Positions 7,609-14,005 of a stretch of 19,574 nucleotides of DNA are shown piece after piece. The stretch spans positions 1 to 19,574 of the forward strand of contig CADCOX010000259.1 of assembly GCA_902803195.1 (NCBI GenBank). Reading direction: 5' to 3'. The DNA comes from an uncultured Bacteroidales bacterium (GTDB taxonomy: Bacteria; Bacteroidota; Bacteroidia; Bacteroidales; Bacteroidaceae). The notes below the pieces were generated by a model. The model made no database searches, was not told the DNA's origin, and saw nothing but the letters and a program-made list of their open reading frames with translations. Both the position numbers and the translations under genes were made by a program. The first letter of the stretch is position 1. Every line of letters begins with the position of its first letter.

Positions 7609-7616
7609 CAAATATA
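7609..7616 (-). promoter_or_regulatory. -7 box of the Lrp-peptidase-cyclase operon
   Basis: TATATTTG on the minus strand matches TAnnTTTG and ends 31 bases before the chosen ATG at 7577. No good TTTG sits at the -33 position (TGG is found there), so the promoter may be weak or activator-dependent. Confidence 0.5.
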
Positions 7617-7652
7617 GTCAAAAAGTTTCTTCCGACCATCACTTTAGCTGAA

Positions 7653-7687
7653 AAAAAGACACCAAAGTGCGTTTTTGGTGTCTTTTT
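7653..7687 (-). terminator. Intrinsic terminator of the FKBP gene cluster
   Basis: A perfect 14-base stem, AAAAAGACACCAAA (7653-7666) paired with 7674-7687, has a 7-base loop. On the minus strand it is followed by a run of T. It lies 50 bases after the stop of the last FKBP gene and just upstream of the Lrp promoter, so it insulates the two units. Confidence 0.88.
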
Positions 7688-7737
7688 GCATGTCCGAAGG
7701 GCTTTTGACCTGTCCGGATGATAGGTTGATGAGCGGT

Positions 7738-8628
7738 CTATTCGACAATCTCTAATAATTCCACTGTGAAGATGAGCGTGGAGAAAGGAGGAATCTTGCC
7801 GGCCTCGCGAGAGCCGTAACCGAGCTCTTGGGGGATGTAGACTTCCCACTTCGAACCGACAGGCATCATCGTGAGTGCCTCAGTCCATCCTTTGATGACC
7901 TGATTGCAGGCGAAAGTGGCCGGCTGCTTGCGCTTGTAGCTGCTGTCGAAGACGGTACCGTCGATGAGGCGGCCTTCGTAGTTAACCTTCACCTTCTGTG
8001 AGGCTGTGGGCACTGCGCCCGTGCCAGCAGTGATGACCTTGTACTGCAGACCGCTTTTCGTGGTGACGATGCTGTCCTTCTTCGCGTTGGCTGCAAGGAA
8101 CGCTTCGCCGTCGCGGCGGTTCTGCCCGTACTTAGCTTCCATCTTGACACTGTTGTAGTAGTCCATTTGCTTGGCCGTGATAGCTTGTGCGCTGTCGGCG
8201 GTGAGCTGTGCGTTGCCGGCGATGGCAGCGCGGAATCCTTCAACAAAGCGAGCCTTATCGAGTAGGTCTGTTGAGTCGTTGATTTGGCGGTTGATCTGCG
8301 GGATGATCTGATTCATCACCTGCTGGCGGATCTCGATGCCAGCCTGACGCGCTTTCTCGCGTTTGTCGGCCTCGTCCATCTCAGCCTTGTCGAAGCCAGC
8401 GAGGAAATCGGCCATGTAAGCCTCTTCAACTCCCATGCGCTGGGCGAGGTAATTCTTCAGACCATTCGTCTGTGCAATGCCGAAAGCATAACTGAAGTCA
8501 GACATCGGAATGGTATCCACCTTCTCGGCGACAACAGCCTTCTTACTCTTCTTCGCCTTCTTGGCAGCGCTGGTGCTGACGCACACCAGCAAGCCAAGAG
8601 CTAAGGCGATATATTTCAGTCCTTTCAT
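7738..8628 (-). CDS. Exported FKBP-type peptidyl-prolyl isomerase
   Basis: A periplasmic prolyl cis-trans isomerase and folding helper of 296 residues. Residues 1-22 are a signal peptide (KYIALALGLLVCVSTSA) followed by a Lys-rich stretch. Residues about 40-180 form the helical FKBP N-terminal dimerisation domain (FSYAFGIAQTNGLKNYLAQR). The C-terminal 110 residues are the FKBP catalytic domain with VNYEGRLIDGTVFDSSY, VIKGWTEALTMMPVGSKWEV and YIPQELGYG. It is the last of three tandem FKBP genes and starts eight bases after its neighbour, with which it shares the same architecture. It is therefore a likely duplicate with a different membrane fate: no lipobox Cys is present. Confidence 0.93.
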   Translation of the reverse strand: MKGLKYIALALGLLVCVSTSAAKKAKKSKKAVVAEKVDTIPMSDFSYAFGIAQTNGLKNYLAQRMGVEEAYMADFLAGFDKAEMDEADKREKARQAGIEIRQQVMNQIIPQINRQINDSTDLLDKARFVEGFRAAIAGNAQLTADSAQAITAKQMDYYNSVKMEAKYGQNRRDGEAFLAANAKKDSIVTTKSGLQYKVITAGTGAVPTASQKVKVNYEGRLIDGTVFDSSYKRKQPATFACNQVIKGWTEALTMMPVGSKWEVYIPQELGYGSREAGKIPPFSTLIFTVELLEIVE

Positions 8629-8636
8629 CGTACTGC

Positions 8637-9503
8637 TTACTTCTCAATGCCGAGGAGGTCGATGGTGAAGATGAGGGCGCTGAAGGGCTTGATGTTGCCC
8701 ATGTCATTGCTGCCGTAAGCCTGATCCTGAGGAATGTAGACCTTCCACTTGGAACCAACAGGCATTGTGGTCAGAGCAGCCTTGAAGCCGGGGATGACCT
8801 GGCTGGCGCCGAAGACGGTGGGTTCGCCCTCGAGGTTGCTGTCGAAGACAGTACCGTCGATGAGAGTACCCTCATAGTGGACCTTCACGCGGCAGGTGTC
8901 GGCAGCGACTTCGCCCTTACCTTCCTTCAGTACTTCGTAGTAGACGCCATTGCCGAGGCTCTTGATGCCTTCCTTCTTGGCGATCTTGGCCATGAACTCC
9001 TCACCGGCCTTCTTGTTCTCGCCGAAGTTCTTCTCGCGAGCGGCATTGCGCACTGCGTCCATCTTAGTCTGAACATAGTTGTTAGCGGAGTCGAGGCTCA
9101 TGATATCCTCCTTGCCGGCGACAGCTGCCATGAATCCAGCGTAGACGTTCTTCTCGTTGATGGTCTGGGTGCTATCCTCGCCGAAGATCATCTGGTTGAT
9201 GTTCTTCACCATACCTTGGCTGACCTGCTGACCAATCTGAATACCAGCGTAGTAAGCGGCCTTCTTCTTGTCTTCGCCAGATTTGACGCTCTCAGAGAAA
9301 CCCTTGAGGAAATCCTCGACATAAGTGGTGTCGATGCCCATACGCATGGACAGATACTCCTTCAGGCCGCTTGTCTGGCTCATGCCGATAGCATAGCTGA
9401 GGGTGTCGATGTCAGTCTTCAGACTGGCGTTGGGAGCCGTCTGGTTGCAGGACGTCATGATAGCTGCCATGGCGACTGCGAGAATCAGAGAAATTTTTTT
9501 CAT
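8637..9503 (-). CDS. FKBP-type peptidyl-prolyl isomerase lipoprotein
   Basis: A prolyl isomerase anchored by lipid. The signal sequence MKKISLILAVAMAAIMTSC ends in a clear lipobox (MTSC, Cys19). After a short linker comes the FKBP N-terminal helical domain (LSYAIGMSQTSGLKEYLSMR, a Mip/FkpA-like dimerisation region). The catalytic FKBP domain follows at about 190-288, with VHYEGTLIDGTVFDSN, VIPGFKAALTTMPVGSKWKV and YIPQDQAYG. The N-domain aligns by eye with that of the downstream FKBP. The second tryptophan-site residue of the pocket is Phe here (GF for GW). The upstream 188-base spacer holds an octamer tandem array; no clear TAnnTTTG box was found there, so it is probably read from the upstream FKBP promoter. 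Confidence 0.93.
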   Translation of the reverse strand: MKKISLILAVAMAAIMTSCNQTAPNASLKTDIDTLSYAIGMSQTSGLKEYLSMRMGIDTTYVEDFLKGFSESVKSGEDKKKAAYYAGIQIGQQVSQGMVKNINQMIFGEDSTQTINEKNVYAGFMAAVAGKEDIMSLDSANNYVQTKMDAVRNAAREKNFGENKKAGEEFMAKIAKKEGIKSLGNGVYYEVLKEGKGEVAADTCRVKVHYEGTLIDGTVFDSNLEGEPTVFGASQVIPGFKAALTTMPVGSKWKVYIPQDQAYGSNDMGNIKPFSALIFTIDLLGIEK

Positions 9504-9545
9504 TTTGCTTTTTGTTTTTTTATAATGGTTTGATAAATCTTCAAT

Positions 9546-9681
9546 AGTTCAACGTTTCAACGCTTCAACGTTTCAACCTTTCAACGCTTCAACGTTTCAA
9601 CCTTTCAACGTTTCAACCTTTCAACGCTTCAACCTTTCAACCTTTCAACGTTTCAACCTTTCAACGTTTCAACTTTTCAAC
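9546..9681. repeat. Octamer tandem repeat, 17 units
   Basis: Seventeen contiguous 8-base units on the plus strand. All end in TTCAAC and vary at the first two bases: GTTTCAAC, CTTTCAAC and GCTTCAAC, plus AGTTCAAC at the left end and TTTTCAAC at the right end. There is no spacing variation at all. The GTTTCAAC unit has partial dyad symmetry (GTT/AAC), and AACGTT palindromes form at many unit junctions. The array lies in the transcribed spacer between two FKBP genes. Confidence 0.95.
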
Positions 9682-9691
9682 TTCCCCCCTT

Positions 9692-10276
9692 TTACAGTAC
9701 CTTGATGAGTTCGACGTCGAAGATGAGGGTCGAGTAGGGAGGGATGCTGCTGCCGGCACCGCGTTCGCCGTAACCGAGCAGATAGGGGATGAAGAAGCGG
9801 TACTTGGCGCCCTCTTTCATCAGCTGTACACCCTCGGTCCAACCGGGGATGACACCATTGAGGGGGAAGTCGGCGGGCTCGCCACGGCGATAGCTGCTGT
9901 CGAAGACAGTGCCGTCGATGAGCGTTCCCTCGTAGTGGCAGCGGACCTTGTCCGTAGCCTTGGGGCTGCGACCCGTTCCTTCGTTGAGGACGGTGTACTG
10001 GAGGCCGCTCTTGGTGGTGACGACGCCTTCCTTCTTGCCATTGGCTTCGAGGAAAGCCTTGCCTTGTGCAATTGCGCCTTCAGCCTGGCGGCGGGCTTGC
10101 TTGTCGAAGTACTCGTTGAGCAGCGCCTGAGCTTCGCGGTGCGAGATTGCCGGTTCGTTGTCCGTCAAGACGTCGCAGATGCTCTGCGTGAAGTCTTGCA
10201 CATTGAAGTTTTCGATGTTCATGCTCTTGAGTTGCTGGCCAATGCCGAGGCCGAGGGCGTAACTGATTTTATCCAT
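9692..10276 (-). CDS. Cytoplasmic FKBP-type peptidyl-prolyl isomerase
   Basis: A prolyl isomerase without any export signal, so probably cytosolic. It has 194 residues and starts directly with the FKBP N-terminal helices (MDKISYALGLGIGQQLKSM). The catalytic domain spans about 85-194: TTKSGLQYTVLNEGTG, HYEGTLIDGTVFDSSY (Tyr115, Phe125, Asp126), GVIPGWTEGVQLM (Trp146) and IPYLLGYGERGAGSSIPPYS. Pocket residues are conserved, so it should be active. It is the first of three FKBP genes and is divergent from the sirtuin gene; its own -7 box lies at 10362-10369. FklB-like in size. The FKBP family assignment is firm; client proteins are unknown. Confidence 0.93.
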   Translation of the reverse strand: MDKISYALGLGIGQQLKSMNIENFNVQDFTQSICDVLTDNEPAISHREAQALLNEYFDKQARRQAEGAIAQGKAFLEANGKKEGVVTTKSGLQYTVLNEGTGRSPKATDKVRCHYEGTLIDGTVFDSSYRRGEPADFPLNGVIPGWTEGVQLMKEGAKYRFFIPYLLGYGERGAGSSIPPYSTLIFDVELIKVL

Positions 10277-10333
10277 TTTTGCTTTTTTGATGAATGCCTT
10301 TGAGGCTTGTGTCTGATACCTTATTTATATATA

Positions 10334-10362
10334 CGCGCGGGCGAAGCGCGCATTTCGCGCGC
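10334..10362. other. GC-only dyad cluster in the FKBP leader
   Basis: Plus strand shows CGCGC (10334-10338) and GCGCGC at 10346-10351 and again at 10357-10362. The two GCGCGC arms can form a 6-base stem with a 5-base loop, or the middle arm can pair with the left one. On the minus strand it sits immediately after the -7 box and is followed by an AT-rich stretch (TATATATAAATAA). Confidence 0.45.
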
Positions 10363-10369
10363 AAAGGTA
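10362..10369 (-). promoter_or_regulatory. -7 box of the FKBP gene cluster
   Basis: TACCTTTG on the minus strand matches TAnnTTTG. No TTTG is found at the -33 distance. The leader to the ATG at 10276 would be about 80 bases and include the GC-rich dyads. Confidence 0.5.
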
Positions 10370-10429
10370 CTGCTTTTCTTTTATCTTTTAGCGTCTAAGC
10401 ATGTTTTTTTAACTTTTTTATCTTCTCTT

Positions 10430-10462
10430 TTTGCGGATAGTCATTCTTTTTTGTTAATTTTG
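10430..10462 (+). promoter_or_regulatory. Promoter of the sirtuin gene
   Basis: TTTG (10430-10433), 21 bases, then TAATTTTG (10455-10462) match the Bacteroidetes -33/-7 pattern. The -7 box ends 21 bases before the ATG at 10484. It is back to back with the FKBP promoter. Confidence 0.72.
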
Positions 10463-10483
10463 CCACGAAAAATGTGATAAGCA

Positions 10484-11188
10484 ATGAAAAAAGTGGTTAT
10501 TCTTACGGGTGCAGGCATGTCCGCTGAGAGCGGCATCAGCACCTTCCGCGATTCGGGCGGGCTTTGGGAACAACATCGAGTTGAGGACGTCGCAACAATT
10601 GAGGGCTACGAACGTAATCCCAAATTGGTGCTTGACTTCTATAACGAGCGCCGTCGTCAGTTGCCAGCAGTACAACCTTGCCGAGGTCATGAACTGGTGG
10701 CTGCGCTGGAGAAGGATTTCGATGTGACAGTCATCACGCAGAACGTCGACAATCTCCATGAGCGCGCAGGCTCGTCGAAGGTCATTCATCTGCATGGCGA
10801 ACTGATGAAAGCCACCTCGACGCGTCGTCCCAACGATCCCACGCAAATCATTACCCTCGACGAGCAGCACATGGACATCCATATGGGCGATCGAGCTGCC
10901 GACGGCAGTCAGTTGCGCCCGTTCATCGTCTGGTTTGGCGAGGCTGTACCCGAAATAGAGAGGGCTGCCGAGGAGGTCTCGATGGCTGACATCTTCATTG
11001 TCATAGGCACCAGCCTGAACGTCTATCCTGCAGCAGGGCTCATCCAGTTTGCTCCTGACCACGCGCCTATCTACTTGATCGACCCGAAGGAAGTGCCTTG
11101 GTCGGGAAGCCATCGTGTTCGTCACATCATGAAGGGCGCTTCCGAAGGCATGGAGGAGCTGACGCGCATCCTGACGGCCAAGGACTAA
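10484..11188 (+). CDS. NAD-dependent protein deacylase, class III sirtuin without zinc cysteines
   Basis: Removes acyl groups from lysines using NAD in the cytosol. The 234 residues carry the sirtuin motifs GAGMSAESGIS (9-19), TFRDSGGLW, TQNVDNLHERAG (85-96) and LHGEL with catalytic His104, then IVWFGE and IGTSLNVYPAAGL. Tyr53 and Arg56 (FYNERRR) are the YxxR pair that marks class III enzymes such as SIRT5 and CobB, which prefer succinyl or malonyl lysine. The usual two CxxC zinc pairs are missing: the stretch after LHGEL reads MKATSTRRPNDPTQ, and the protein has only one Cys (Cys66). Such zinc-less forms occur in Bacteroidetes as far as I recall. The acyl preference is inferred. The gene has its own promoter. 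Confidence 0.92.
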   Translation: MKKVVILTGAGMSAESGISTFRDSGGLWEQHRVEDVATIEGYERNPKLVLDFYNERRRQLPAVQPCRGHELVAALEKDFDVTVITQNVDNLHERAGSSKVIHLHGELMKATSTRRPNDPTQIITLDEQHMDIHMGDRAADGSQLRPFIVWFGEAVPEIERAAEEVSMADIFIVIGTSLNVYPAAGLIQFAPDHAPIYLIDPKEVPWSGSHRVRHIMKGASEGMEELTRILTAKD

Positions 11189-11260
11189 GGCGTCTGAAAC
11201 CCTACCGTTTGACAGCAGAACTTGTATACGTAACCCCCTAATTCTGTTTCACTATTCATT

Positions 11261-12244
11261 ATGAAGAAACTACAAGCCGTCATGGCTGAGCACCGTCGCT
11301 GGCAGGAGATCGTAGGTCTCCGTACAGTGGCCGAACTGAATAAAGTGGTCCGGGATGGATATGCCACTGAGATTATCAACGTCGTAGAAGCCCTGCAGGA
11401 GCGCCGTATTGCTTCAGTAGCCGATGACATTCAGGCACAGGGTAAACGCTTAGTGTTGTTGGCGGGACCCAGCAGCAGTGGCAAGACGACCACCTGCAAG
11501 CGCTTGGCTGTGCAACTGGCCGCTTGTGGCCTTCGGCCTCGTACCATCTCGATGGATGACTATTTCGTCAATCGCGAGGACACCCCGCGCGATGAAAAGG
11601 GAGAGTACGATTTCGAGTGCCTGCAGGCATTGGACGTCGCTTTCTTCAATGAGCAGCTGAGCGCTCTCCTGGCTGGACAAACGGTGGAACTGCCTCACTT
11701 CAACTTCCAGGCGGGGAAGCGCGAGGCGAGCGGCCATGAATTGAGCATAGGCCCGCAAGACGTGCTTATCATCGAAGGCATCCATGCCCTCAACCCGGGT
11801 TTGACACATCAAATACCTGATGAAGTCAAGTACCGCCTTTACGTCTCGGCCCTCACCACCATCCAATTGGACGAGAATCGTCGCATCTCGACCTCGGACA
11901 ACCGACTCCTTCGCCGCATCATTCGCGACAGCAACTTCCGTGGCTACTCGGCCTCAGAGACGATTCGCCGATGGCCAAGTGTGCGCGCAGGTGAGGAGAA
12001 GTGGATCTTCCCTTATCAAGAGAACTGCGACCGCATGATCAACAGCGCCTTGCTCTACGAGTTGGCCGTCCTTCGCGGATTCGTATTACCGCTATTGGAG
12101 CAAGTGCATGAACGCGAGCCCGAATACGAAGAGGCGTGGCGCTTGCGTCAGCTCGTCGGTTTCTTCGAGCCGATTCCCGACAAGCAGATACCACTCACCT
12201 CGCTCCTCCGCGAGTTCCTCGGCGGGTCAAGTTTTCACTATTAA
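11261..12244 (+). CDS. Uridine kinase-like nucleoside kinase, short form lacking the N-terminal TGS region
   Basis: A P-loop kinase of the phosphoribulokinase/uridine kinase family, 327 residues. It has Walker A GPSSSGKTT (69-77), SMDDYFVNREDTPRDEKGEYD, the LIIEGIHALN Walker B-like strand (169-178), RLLRRIIRDSNFRGYSA, RWPSVRAGEEKWIFPYQEN and the C-terminal LLREFLGGSSFHY. Bacteroidales homologues that I recall are about 550 residues, with a TGS/threonyl-tRNA-synthetase-like N-terminal half before this region. Here the frame is closed by a TAA at 11231-11233 and only 72 bases separate it from the sirtuin gene, so that half is absent, not misread. The kinase core looks intact. Substrate (uridine, cytidine or another nucleoside) is not certain. 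Confidence 0.88.
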   Translation: MKKLQAVMAEHRRWQEIVGLRTVAELNKVVRDGYATEIINVVEALQERRIASVADDIQAQGKRLVLLAGPSSSGKTTTCKRLAVQLAACGLRPRTISMDDYFVNREDTPRDEKGEYDFECLQALDVAFFNEQLSALLAGQTVELPHFNFQAGKREASGHELSIGPQDVLIIEGIHALNPGLTHQIPDEVKYRLYVSALTTIQLDENRRISTSDNRLLRRIIRDSNFRGYSASETIRRWPSVRAGEEKWIFPYQENCDRMINSALLYELAVLRGFVLPLLEQVHEREPEYEEAWRLRQLVGFFEPIPDKQIPLTSLLREFLGGSSFHY

Positions 12245-12274
12245 AGGACTGGGAATCAAGGATAAAGCCGCTTT

Positions 12275-12370
12275 GATAATTCGGCATTTCGTTATTTCGT
12301 TATCCCGATATCTCGTTATTACGTTATTACGTTATTACGTTATTACGATATCTCGATATTTCGATATCCC
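12275..12370. repeat. Octamer tandem repeat, 12 units, kinase-fur spacer
   Basis: Twelve contiguous 8-base units on the plus strand. They run from degenerate (GATAATTC, GGCATTTC) through GTTATTTC, GTTATCCC and GATATCTC, then four identical GTTATTAC, then GATATCTC, GATATTTC and GATATCCC. Sequence is unrelated to the octamer array at 9546-9681 but the period is the same and is unbroken. GATATC palindromes recur within it. No TAnnTTTG promoter is visible between the array and the fur start. Confidence 0.93.
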
Positions 12371-12425
12371 TTGAAGTCGAAAATCCCGATTCTCCCTCAT
12401 CCTTTCATCTCGAAACCACCACCCG

Positions 12426-12848
12426 ATGAAGACAGAAGATTATGCTCAACATTTGGAGGAACGTGGTGTCAAGGCCACTGCCACGCGTCTGTTGGTCTAT
12501 CGCGCTTTGGCCGAGAGCCGTCATTCGCTGTCGTTGCGCGAGCTGGACGACCGCCTCGATACTGTAGACCGTTCTACCATCTTCCGCACACTTACGTTGC
12601 TGTTGGCTCAGCATCTTGTTCATGCTATCGAAGACGGAACAGGGGTTGCCCGCTATGAAGCTTGTGAGGGTCACGACGATTGTTCGCTCGACGACCAGCA
12701 TGTCCATTTCTATTGTCGTTTGTGCCAGCGTACCTTCTGTTTCCATAGCCTTCACATCCCTCATCTGCCGATGCCCGAAGGCTTCGAGATGGAGGGCGTC
12801 AATTTCCTCGTAAAAGGTGTTTGCCCCGACTGCGCTCGCAGCCATTAG
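12426..12848 (+). CDS. Fur-family metal-responsive regulator (Fur/Zur-like)
   Basis: A metal-dependent repressor of 140 residues. The N-terminal winged helix covers residues 1-75 (TATRLLVYRALAESRHSLSL, VDRSTIFRTLTLL). The C-terminal dimerisation and metal domain has HVHFYCRLC (His92, His94, Cys97, Cys100) and CPDC (Cys133, Cys136), the paired CxxC structural zinc site. Whether it senses iron or zinc cannot be told; no uptake genes are adjacent. The start at 12426 is chosen because MKTEDYAQHLEERGVKATATR matches the family start and no earlier in-frame start is needed. The following convergent region carries the 22/23-base palindromic repeat. Confidence 0.92.
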   Translation: MKTEDYAQHLEERGVKATATRLLVYRALAESRHSLSLRELDDRLDTVDRSTIFRTLTLLLAQHLVHAIEDGTGVARYEACEGHDDCSLDDQHVHFYCRLCQRTFCFHSLHIPHLPMPEGFEMEGVNFLVKGVCPDCARSH

Positions 12849-12872
12849 CACGAATAAACGTAGGAACCACAG

Positions 12873-13040
12873 CGTATATACGCATCGGCTTTCACGTACT
12901 ATACGCTCAGCCCTTTGCGTACTATACGCGAAGCCCTTCACGTACTATACGCTCAGCCCTTTACGTATATACGCTCAGCCCTTTGCGTACTATACGCGAA
13001 GCCCTTCACGTATATACGCGCAGATGCTTGCGTATATAGG
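12873..13040. repeat. 22/23-base palindrome-bearing tandem repeat between convergent genes
   Basis: Seven full units of 22 or 23 bases and a partial eighth begin at 12873, 12895, 12918, 12941, 12964, 12986, 13009 and 13031. Each opens with CGTATATACG (a perfect palindrome, 22-base units) or CGTACTATACG (23-base units), followed by CTCAGCCCTTTG, CGAAGCCCTTCA or a variant. Two tail types tend to alternate. It fills most of the 231-base spacer between the 3' ends of fur and the radical SAM gene. Confidence 0.95.
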
Positions 13041-13079
13041 CATAGACGGAGGGGAGCGGAAGGAAAGGGGGGGAGTCTG

Positions 13080-13859
13080 TTAGTAGGCGACGGAGCACTT
13101 CATACCCAATGCCCGCACGCGTTCGGCAATGCTGTCCAATTCGGCGGGCGTTGCTTTTTGCAGCGTCGGAACAGGCGTCTCGCGGTCGATGGTGTAAATC
13201 ATCACCTGCTCGGGCTGTATGCGTTGCAGCGCCTGCAGCCAGGGGTCGACATAGAAGGATGACGTGTTGCGCACGTCAACACCCTCGGCATCTGTGCCTG
13301 CGAGGAACATCGTCTGGATGATGACATGCCCGTTGAATGCCGCCAGGCGGTTGATGATTGTCTCGAGGTCGTAAGCGCCAGTAGGGCGGTCCACGCGTTT
13401 GATGAAATCCATGTTCACGGTGTCCAGCTTCTGGATGTTGTTGTCCACGCGCATGAGCGCTGCGTGAACGTCGTCGCTAACAACCCTCGTAGCATTGGAG
13501 AGTACGCTGATGCGGGCTTCGGGGCAATAGCGGTCGCGGAGCCGTGCCGTATCTTCGACGATGCCGCTGAACTCAGGATGAGCCGTAGGCTCGCCATTGC
13601 CGGCGAACGTGAGCACGTCGGGGCGAGGCCCTTCGGTTGCCATCAGCTGGAGGCGCTCTTCCAGGGCTGCGGCCACTGCGGCACGTGAAGGACGATGCTG
13701 ATGCGGCCTGTGGCTGCCATTCAGACCACATTCACAGTAGATGCAATCGAAGGTGCAGACCTTCCCGTCGGCTGGCATCAGGTTGATGCCGAGCGACACG
13801 CCGAGACGGCGACTATGTACTGGCCCAAAGATGGGCGAAGGATAAAGAACTGTTGCCAT
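13080..13859 (-). CDS. Radical SAM protein (COG0731-like)
   Basis: A 4Fe-4S radical SAM enzyme of 259 residues, function unknown. From Met at 13859 it reads MATVLYPSPIFGPVHSRRLG, then the cluster motif CTFDCIYC (Cys35, Cys39, Cys42), TFAGNGEPTAHPEF for SAM binding, VLSNATRV, and a barrel ending in KCSVAY. The SRRLG plus GNGEPT pattern resembles the COG0731 group, which includes tRNA wyosine-type enzymes, but this does not prove that function. The frame is open to an ATG at 13934; that longer start is rejected because the -7 box (13869-13876) lies downstream of it and the extra 25 residues are not family-like. The resulting mRNA would be almost leaderless. Confidence 0.88.
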   Translation of the reverse strand: MATVLYPSPIFGPVHSRRLGVSLGINLMPADGKVCTFDCIYCECGLNGSHRPHQHRPSRAAVAAALEERLQLMATEGPRPDVLTFAGNGEPTAHPEFSGIVEDTARLRDRYCPEARISVLSNATRVVSDDVHAALMRVDNNIQKLDTVNMDFIKRVDRPTGAYDLETIINRLAAFNGHVIIQTMFLAGTDAEGVDVRNTSSFYVDPWLQALQRIQPEQVMIYTIDRETPVPTLQKATPAELDSIAERVRALGMKCSVAY

Positions 13860-13868
13860 AACTGTCGG

Positions 13869-13876
13869 CAAAGATA
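13869..13876 (-). promoter_or_regulatory. -7 box of the radical SAM gene
   Basis: TATCTTTG on the minus strand is an exact TAnnTTTG match ending nine bases before the ATG at 13859. A TTTG occurs 24 bases upstream, longer than the usual spacing. Its position decides the start codon. Confidence 0.6.
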
Positions 13877-14005
13877 AGCAAAACTTTGGAGCTAAGGCCA
13901 CAAACGGAGAGGATATTTCCAGAACAATCGTCATTTATTAGCCTTTTTTAGCCTCAAAAAACATTTTTACCCTGCACAAGACCCTTCCGCCTCAAAACTT
14001 TTTCC

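Noticed and set aside
8877..9533. Plus-strand 218-residue open frame
   Set aside because: Antisense shadow of the FKBP lipoprotein; the Leu/Val/His-rich translation comes from the complementary codon pattern.
9546..9681. CRISPR array
   Set aside because: Units are 8 bases with no spacers; the same holds for the 12275 and 12873 arrays, and no cas genes are present.
10454..11125. Minus-strand 223-residue open frame
   Set aside because: Antisense to the sirtuin gene, which has promoter and motifs; no recognisable domain in the shadow.
12405..12941. Minus-strand 178-residue open frame
   Set aside because: Antisense to the Fur-family gene and runs into the palindromic repeat.
12817..13083. Plus-strand frames translated from the 22/23-base repeat
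   Set aside because: The translations are repeated Tyr/Arg/Ser/Pro blocks that simply mirror the DNA repeat; no start signal.
13080..13934. Longer start for the radical SAM gene
   Set aside because: The first 25 codons lie upstream of or across the -7 box at 13869-13876 and are not family-like.
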